Positions 6,204-11,460 of a stretch of 11,460 bases of DNA are shown here, piece after piece. Location of the stretch: contig JAGLRU010000368.1 of assembly GCA_023136145.1 (NCBI GenBank), forward strand, positions 1-11,460, read 5' to 3'. Numbering within the stretch: the stretch's first letter is position 1; the number at the start of each line of letters is the position of its first letter. The notes beneath the pieces are model-generated. The model ran no database searches and was not told the DNA's origin. It saw only the letters and a list, made by a program, of their open reading frames with translations. The stretch is from Alphaproteobacteria bacterium. GTDB taxonomy: Bacteria > Pseudomonadota > Alphaproteobacteria > Micavibrionales > UBA2020. The position numbers and the translations under genes are program-made.

Positions 6204-9065
6204 TTAACTAATATTATACCGTGTCAATCCACCCGGGCTGATCGCCCCTGATGAACCTCCAAGTGACGCATCATCCTTCTTTTTCTTCGGACGTGGCCTC
6301 TTTGCTTTACCGTAGCCAGAACCAAAGCTCATAGCAACGTTACTGAAAGCATTCAAAGCACCCGCCGTGTTTGAATCAAAGGATTTATCCGGTGAACCAC
6401 CTAACCATCTGAACAGAGCATCAGGAATCAAATCCAAAAGCTTAAAGCATGAAGTTGCCGCCGAATAAATGATAAAAACATAGATGATGGAATACATTCC
6501 TTTAGAAAGAAACCCACCCAATCCAGTGCCAGTAAATCCAATCGTCGCAGCATCCGAAAATACCTCATGAAGAAAAACAACAAAAGTATTAAAAATAAGA
6601 AATGCCCCAACAAAACCTATTACCGTCAGAACAGGACGCATCAAGACATTCAGCCAAAGAATCCATATCTGCTTAGAGTGGCCTGATATCCCCTCTCCCT
6701 CTGTAGTCAAATGAGCAAGTGCCGCAAGAGGAACCATCATGGTGGCCTCAAATACAGAAATCATCCACGTCAATACAGAGTGAGCCACACTGATAAACGG
6801 AAGAAGTGGTATATAATATCTCATCAATATGCCGCCAAAATGCATCATCGAAGCTGTGGTCAAAAATATTGGAGGAAAAGCGCTTTCCGCCATCTCTGCC
6901 GCCGCACCACAAACACTGAACGTCCCGACAGAAACTACGTTTCCGGCAGCATCAGTTGCCATACCGCATGCAAACCCAGTTACTACAATTTCTATTACAG
7001 CCAGCGTGAAGTATATAAGGGTAGAGAGTGCCATCATCTTCTCTCCTACCTTGGCAAGCTTCGCCAAAGGATAGGTATCATCATCTGCCGGATCTATCAC
7101 GCTAAAAAGAAAAGAACCCATTTTTTCACCAATAAAATTGGCCAGACTCTCCGCAAAACTCATGGGGGTGATAGAAGCCAAACTATAAGCAAAATCCTTA
7201 AGAGAAGACATTTTATGAGATGTTTCAAGATTGTTGCCAGGACCATCCGATGTAAGCAACGGATTCGCAGGAGCACCAGCAGCTGAGTTTGGATCATTAT
7301 GACGATAAAACCACCATTCATCATAGGCAGCAAGAATCTCATTTACTTTATCCGCATGTCCCATCATACGACCCTTGCCTGGATCTCCGGCCGTAATGGA
7401 TACCTTTGGTGTCTGCATACCAGCGACTGCCGCATTCATCGTTTCAATCCGGTGATACCATATCCCCATACCTGCCCATCCCCGTTGCTCGACATCAGTT
7501 ATAAAATTAACACCAGTTATAAAGTTGGCAAGATTTCCGAGAGCCCCCACAGGAGGGACGAGCGTACCCTGCGCCGCAGCGATAGCGGTGTTAGCATTCG
7601 TAATCATCTGGACAATACAGCTTATATCTGGATAAGCACCAGATCCCGGAATTCCGGAATTACAATAACCAACATAATTACAATCCATCGTATTAGGACC
7701 TAACGCAACATCCGGATTATTAAAATGGGCGTTAACAAAACCGCAAGCAAAGTCATTCGCTAGTGGCCCCAATGTCCCTATCTGAGCACAAAACAATCCA
7801 GGTGGACAGGGCGCGGCTATGGCTTTACCAAGGCCGTCCATCTTAACAAACAGATCAGCATAAGCCATAATCATCGTTCTTTTATATTTAGCAATCTCCT
7901 GAGCAGTTAGAGAAGACACAATAGGCAAGCCAGCTAGCATAAGCGCAGGGTCTCTTACCGTAGGATATGTTATCGTGCCACAAACATTCCCACCAGTAAC
8001 ATTAGTGTAAGAAATACTCTGTGTTCCAATATCTACCAAACCACTTGCTGAAAGACGCGGAAGTACATAATATCTAGGATTTGCCGCTACACCCTGCGAC
8101 TGCGAAATGTAGCTGTTGTATGCGATGCCGCAAACCCACATACGAACGTACTGGTTTATAAGACCGCTGGGATTCTCTCCGCCATACGCTGCAATCAAGT
8201 TATCATTTACAACAGCCGTGACATACGCTACCCATGCATGTGTGCCCCAGTTGGATCCCCATTCGGCAAGTTTCATCACCATAAACTGCCCCGAACTAAA
8301 ACCGCTGAGTCCAAGAGGAATAAGCAATCCAAGCCCAAAAACAATGCGAATGGGTGCCCAAACCATGTTATGCCGCCCACCGCCGAGCTGACCTGTCTTG
8401 GCCGTGTCCACAACAACTGATAAAACTGCCCAAAACAGCATGATTCCAGCAATAACCAGCACGCCCGTATTGTAAATCTGCATCAATGCACCAAGCGCAT
8501 TCTGGGTAGGACCACCAACGTTCATGATGCCCTGACGCAGTATCTTATCCAGAATCATGATGCCGTAATCCCCGTGTGCACCTCCAAGAGCCGGAACGGC
8601 CTTATCAAACATCTGAACGCCTAGCCCATATTCCGGCACCATCGCCACGCTGGCCATATCCGTAGGAAGCCCCAGCACACTGTCAAAAATCTGCGCGCTA
8701 GCTGTGCTGACAAGCATGGTTGAAGCCCTGAACAATGCCATAACCATCGACAATGCGACAAAGAAAACCATAAGCACCACAGAAGCAAAAATGCTCCACT
8801 GCTGAGCCGTCGCATCAGTAGAACGAAGATTGTACCACGCCTCCCCAACCAAGTCCGCAAACGAATACCTTTTAACCCCTTCAGCTCCGTACCTAATAGC
8901 TGGGTGATTCGAAGGAAGAAGATTTGCTTGTTCAAACATTACGGCGATCGTACGGATAAACACCGGCACGATAAAACTGTACTTCCGAAAGCCTATACCT
9001 AACTGTGGCAATAGCATAAACGCCGCTATGGACGGCGACTTAGCACGCTTAGATGAACCGCTCAT
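6204..9065 (-). CDS. DotA/TraY-family type IVB secretion/conjugation membrane protein
   Basis: 953-aa polytopic inner-membrane protein of the DotA/TraY family, the large membrane subunit of type IVB (Dot/Icm, IncI) secretion systems. The order of parts fits: a hydrophobic segment at 91-113, helices at about 198-220 and 240-255 around the family-like block WAPIRIVFGLGLLIPLGLSG (236-255), a very large loop at about 285-680, then hydrophobic helices near 681-700, 732-765, 768-785, 808-832 and 853-873, and a basic tail (KRPRPKKKK, about 922-930). The large loop holds eight cysteines (312, 362, 420, 426, 441, 462, 468, 483), consistent with an oxidising extracytoplasmic location. The ATG at 9065 has AAGGA about 8 nt upstream and a promoter beyond it; a TTG at 9146 would lie inside that promoter. 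No other Dot/Icm gene is in the window, so whether it serves effector export or DNA transfer is unknown. Confidence 0.8.
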   Translation of the reverse strand: MSGSSKRAKSPSIAAFMLLPQLGIGFRKYSFIVPVFIRTIAVMFEQANLLPSNHPAIRYGAEGVKRYSFADLVGEAWYNLRSTDATAQQWSIFASVVLMVFFVALSMVMALFRASTMLVSTASAQIFDSVLGLPTDMASVAMVPEYGLGVQMFDKAVPALGGAHGDYGIMILDKILRQGIMNVGGPTQNALGALMQIYNTGVLVIAGIMLFWAVLSVVVDTAKTGQLGGGRHNMVWAPIRIVFGLGLLIPLGLSGFSSGQFMVMKLAEWGSNWGTHAWVAYVTAVVNDNLIAAYGGENPSGLINQYVRMWVCGIAYNSYISQSQGVAANPRYYVLPRLSASGLVDIGTQSISYTNVTGGNVCGTITYPTVRDPALMLAGLPIVSSLTAQEIAKYKRTMIMAYADLFVKMDGLGKAIAAPCPPGLFCAQIGTLGPLANDFACGFVNAHFNNPDVALGPNTMDCNYVGYCNSGIPGSGAYPDISCIVQMITNANTAIAAAQGTLVPPVGALGNLANFITGVNFITDVEQRGWAGMGIWYHRIETMNAAVAGMQTPKVSITAGDPGKGRMMGHADKVNEILAAYDEWWFYRHNDPNSAAGAPANPLLTSDGPGNNLETSHKMSSLKDFAYSLASITPMSFAESLANFIGEKMGSFLFSVIDPADDDTYPLAKLAKVGEKMMALSTLIYFTLAVIEIVVTGFACGMATDAAGNVVSVGTFSVCGAAAEMAESAFPPIFLTTASMMHFGGILMRYYIPLLPFISVAHSVLTWMISVFEATMMVPLAALAHLTTEGEGISGHSKQIWILWLNVLMRPVLTVIGFVGAFLIFNTFVVFLHEVFSDAATIGFTGTGLGGFLSKGMYSIIYVFIIYSAATSCFKLLDLIPDALFRWLGGSPDKSFDSNTAGALNAFSNVAMSFGSGYGKAKRPRPKKKKDDASLGGSSGAISPGGLTRYNIS

Positions 9066-9117
9066 GGATTTTCCTTCATTAAAACGCACACCACACCTGT
9101 ATAGACTTGACACTTTA

Positions 9118-9146
9118 ATATTACGTCTTTTTTTAAAAAGCGTCAA
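9118..9146 (-). promoter_or_regulatory. Sigma70-type promoter of the dotA-like gene
   Basis: On the minus strand: TTGACG (9146-9141, 5 of 6 to consensus), exactly 17 nt, then TAATAT (9123-9118). Transcription would start near 9111, giving a leader of about 45 nt before the ATG at 9065, with AAGGA close to the start codon. It is the best-formed promoter in the window and means the gene can be transcribed independently of the pyrD/tipF-like pair upstream. The rest of the 204-nt gap (to 9269) is very AT-rich and shows no gene. Confidence 0.6.
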
Positions 9147-9269
9147 ATTTAATCGAATTTATGAATAATTTTAAGTATTTTTAATAATACAAGCATCCCA
9201 TTGATATATTTGGAATAATTTAAAAAGACAACGAAATCAAAATATATTCTAACGAAAAAAAACTAATAT

Positions 9270-10607
9270 TTAATTTTTGTCGTAAAGAATCGGTTTTCCG
9301 AAAAGATACCCCTGCCCATAATCTATGTATACTTCTAGCACTTCCAGAATCTGCCGTTCAGTTTCGATTTTTTCCACGATCACATCAATACCATTTCGGT
9401 CAAATTCAGCTTTCAGCCGCTTCATACGCTGCAATCCCTCAACTTCCCCTAACTCCTTCATCATCAAGGAAGCCTCTATTTTAACGAATCTGATATGACG
9501 CGCAGCAAGCTGCTCAAAATCAAATGCCACAGATTTCACCTGATCCATCGAAAACCGGCAACCCAACTTAGACAATCCCTCAAAAACCGGAAGCATATCC
9601 GCACCCATCGTGGCAAGGTCATGCTGTCCCATCTCGAAAATCAATCGAGGAGCCAAAGTTCGATTCTGAGAGATGAACTCGACGAGATCCCCCATAAATT
9701 TTGGATCGTTGAGTGTCGGGCTGGTAATATTGAAAAAGAAGGCGCGGTTATACTGTCCCTCTTCCGTATTGCGAATCACCTGCAATCCCCTCAACAACAA
9801 AAGATTGTCGATAATTGGCATCAAATCCTGCCTGCGCGCAACTTCAATATATTGCTTTGCTGGAAGATAAGTCTCCGACTTGATTCGGATTCGCGAAAAC
9901 ATCTCATAGAATCGCAACTTGCGATGCGGCAGATTGACAATCGGCTGCAAAAACAAATCGATGCGATCCCGCTGAAGCGCAGTCTTGACCAGTTGAAGAA
10001 CCTGAGCCTCCGTCAAATTCTCGCCCGTAAAATTCTCACCTGTTCCATCAGAAATCGCAGTTCCCACAACACCGTCCACATCGGAAACCGTTTTCTCTTC
10101 ATAAGAAAGATCGCTTAAACGGGAAAGCTGCTCTGCCAACTCCCTTACCATACGCTGCTCGGCCACTTCACCAGGCGGCCTTTCATAGCTACGTACCAGC
10201 ATCCCGCCAGCATCAGAAAGTTTCTTTCTGAGCGATGCCGTATCGTTCCTGTTGCGAGCTACTTCACGCACGAGGCGATCATAATCACTGCTCATTTTCT
10301 TAAGCTGCCCAAGCAAGTCTAACTCCCACCTGCGACGAGAGGACATTTCCATCACCGCCAGCACAAGAAATACCGCCAGCGCAAGAAACAGAAAAACAAT
10401 CCGCAGCGATGCCGTAATGCACAAAAAAATAAAAACCGTCAGAAAGCCAAGACCAATAACGATGTTTTTAAATGTCAGATAATTATAAAGTGTAAAGCCT
10501 TCCGACACCTTTCCGCTCGCAAGCGGACGGTCAAACAAACTCAATCTGATGCTTTTGTCTTCAGATATGGAAATGCCCTTCTTTTTTGTCGAGACTTTAC
10601 CCGACAC
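9270..10607 (-). CDS. TipF-like membrane protein with a degenerate EAL domain
   Basis: 445-aa protein with a polar N-terminus, two adjacent membrane helices (about 48-66 and 68-88), a charged heptad-like, probably coiled-coil region (about 92-170), a linker, and a C-terminal EAL domain (about 204-443). The layout and domain sequence (FLQPIVNLPHRK, IIDNLLLLRGLQV, FSMDQVKS) match TipF, a c-di-GMP receptor for flagellum assembly known from Caulobacter. Kept phosphodiesterase positions: E235 in YEMFSR, N293, E325, K376, E412 and QGYLFGKP at the end. The DDFG metal motif is replaced by MDQV (354-357), so hydrolysis of c-di-GMP is probably lost and binding retained. The start is GTG at 10607-10605, overlapping the end of pyrD by 11 nt, with AAAGG just upstream. 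A flagellar role is inferred from the family only. Confidence 0.8.
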   Translation of the reverse strand: MSGKVSTKKKGISISEDKSIRLSLFDRPLASGKVSEGFTLYNYLTFKNIVIGLGFLTVFIFLCITASLRIVFLFLALAVFLVLAVMEMSSRRRWELDLLGQLKKMSSDYDRLVREVARNRNDTASLRKKLSDAGGMLVRSYERPPGEVAEQRMVRELAEQLSRLSDLSYEEKTVSDVDGVVGTAISDGTGENFTGENLTEAQVLQLVKTALQRDRIDLFLQPIVNLPHRKLRFYEMFSRIRIKSETYLPAKQYIEVARRQDLMPIIDNLLLLRGLQVIRNTEEGQYNRAFFFNITSPTLNDPKFMGDLVEFISQNRTLAPRLIFEMGQHDLATMGADMLPVFEGLSKLGCRFSMDQVKSVAFDFEQLAARHIRFVKIEASLMMKELGEVEGLQRMKRLKAEFDRNGIDVIVEKIETERQILEVLEVYIDYGQGYLFGKPILYDKN

Positions 10608-11460
10608 CGGCCTTTACCTTTTTTTCTTCAATGTTTACTTCAGTGCCTACCGCCTCGGAAACATGCTTGTATCCGTCTTTTTTCAAAAGCCCTGCAAGCC
10701 CGTCAAGTATCCCTGAAACGACCCATGGTCCTTTATACGGCAATGCCGTATAAATCTGAACCAACGATGCCCCTGCTCTAATTTTCTCGTAGGCATCTTC
10801 AGCTGAGGATATTCCTCCCACACCTATGATTGGGATAGAACCCTTCGTAAGTCGATAAAAATCGCGAATCACTTCTGTCGAAAGTTCCCTAATCAGCCGA
10901 CCGCTCAATCCACCGCTTTCCTCTTTAAGCTCATTCTTCAATTCCGCCGGACGGGTCACCGTTGTATTCGAGATAATCAACGCATCAATACAATGCTTCA
11001 TAGAAACTTCAGCGATGTCCGCACGCTGCTTCTGATCCAGATCAGGCGCAATCTTAAGAAAAATTTGCGGTGGCGATTTCAACGCAAGTTTCTTCCTAAC
11101 AGCCATCATCTCCGTCAATAAACCATCCAATACCTCCACGTTCTGCATATCCCGCAAACCCGGAGTATTGGGAGAAGACACATTTATCGCAACGTAATCC
11201 ACCAGCGGTGCCAACGTCTCCATACATTTCCGGTAGTCATCAACTGGCGAAACCTGCCCTTTATTAATGCCAATATTCACGCCTAGAATACCTGACGTAT
11301 TTGGATGCTTCTTTTTGAAATTCAGAATATTTTTAGCAAAAACTTCCAGCCCTTTGCCCGGAAATCCCATCCGGTTAACGATAGACTGGTTTGCAATATC
11401 TCTGAAAAGCCTCGGAGAATCATTCCCGGGCTGCGGTAACGGTGTCACAGTACCAACCTC
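10597..11460 (-). CDS. pyrD: Dihydroorotate dehydrogenase (quinone), class 2, C-terminal part
   Basis: Fourth step of pyrimidine synthesis: oxidises dihydroorotate to orotate with FMN, passing electrons to the quinone pool at the inner membrane. The frame is open through the window edge. The last codons read EVGTVTPLPQPGN, a class 2 landmark, so the true start lies beyond 11460 and the GTG at 11446-11448 is an internal Val. FMN/substrate-site motifs seen: INRMGFPGKG-type turn (SIVNRMGFPGKG), GVNIG, NVSSPNTPGLR (with the class 2 catalytic Ser), FLKIAPDL, ISNTTVTRP, and GVGGISSAEDAYEKIRAGASLVQIYT. The C-terminus has an extension rich in charged residues (EVNIEEKKVKAG). The stop lies inside the start of the TipF-like gene (11-nt overlap), so the two are co-transcribed. 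Confidence 0.95.
   Translation of the reverse strand, partial: EVGTVTPLPQPGNDSPRLFRDIANQSIVNRMGFPGKGLEVFAKNILNFKKKHPNTSGILGVNIGINKGQVSPVDDYRKCMETLAPLVDYVAINVSSPNTPGLRDMQNVEVLDGLLTEMMAVRKKLALKSPPQIFLKIAPDLDQKQRADIAEVSMKHCIDALIISNTTVTRPAELKNELKEESGGLSGRLIRELSTEVIRDFYRLTKGSIPIIGVGGISSAEDAYEKIRAGASLVQIYTALPYKGPWVVSGILDGLAGLLKKDGYKHVSEAVGTEVNIEEKKVKAGVG

Noticed and set aside
6126..6208. Two GTTAAC hexamers as a direct repeat or attachment site
   Set aside because: A 6-nt match about 77 nt apart in AT-rich DNA is expected by chance, and there is no integrase or other mobile-element sign nearby.
6711..7286. 191-codon plus-strand open frame antisense to the dotA-like gene
   Set aside because: Its product is a His/Arg/Ser-rich sequence with no recognisable domain, in the complement of a confident coding region; read as a shadow frame.
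9066..9146. TTG-started N-terminal extension of the dotA-like gene
   Set aside because: It lies across the predicted -10 and -35 boxes and has no Shine-Dalgarno; the ATG at 9065 does.
9241..9285. Possible terminator after the EAL gene (ACGA...TCGT with A and T runs)
   Set aside because: The stem is almost entirely A-T with a bulge and overlaps the last codons; too weak to call without transcript ends.
9495..10118. 207-codon plus-strand open frame antisense to the EAL gene
   Set aside because: The opposite strand encodes a well-matched EAL domain, and this translation has no domain-like pattern.

Overview
The window looks like chromosomal DNA of a Gram-negative alphaproteobacterium of moderate, somewhat AT-leaning composition. 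Three things point that way: a TipF-type EAL protein (an alphaproteobacterial family), a YejA-type peptide-binding protein, and a family 9 (heptosyltransferase-type) glycosyltransferase, which implies an LPS outer membrane. A DotA/TraY-family membrane protein indicates a type IVB-like secretion or conjugation apparatus, of which only this one subunit lies here. The lineage cannot be fixed further from the sequence; a Micavibrio-like or host-associated alphaproteobacterium is only a guess. No rRNA, tRNA, CRISPR array, insertion sequence or integrase is visible.

Layout. 1-2213 (+): the 3' part of a PfkB sugar/nucleoside kinase, overlapped by 4 nt (ATGA) by a 590-aa secreted YejA-like solute-binding protein. 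2291-2827 (+): a 178-aa lipoprotein of unknown role. 2828-4251 (-): a two-gene unit, GT9 glycosyltransferase then GNAT acetyltransferase, joined by a 4-nt GTGA overlap and abutting the lipoprotein gene tail to tail with no intervening base. 4345-5159 (+): two small exported proteins of unknown function, each with a pair of cysteines and a charged, low-complexity tail, separated by a perfect 28-nt palindrome. 5168-5272 (-): a probable 34-aa, very lysine-rich protein with its own promoter-like and Shine-Dalgarno sequences. 5407-6102 (+): uracil-DNA glycosylase. 6204-9065 (-): the 953-aa DotA/TraY-like protein with a well-formed sigma70-type promoter. 9270-11460 (-): class 2 dihydroorotate dehydrogenase (cut by the window end) overlapping by 11 nt a TipF-like EAL protein with a degenerate catalytic site.

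Most genes are ordinary housekeeping or envelope functions. The parts worth a second look are the small-protein cluster at 4345-5281, the solitary dotA-like gene with a cysteine-rich extracytoplasmic loop, and the pyrD/tipF-like pairing. No complete new system can be demonstrated inside the window.
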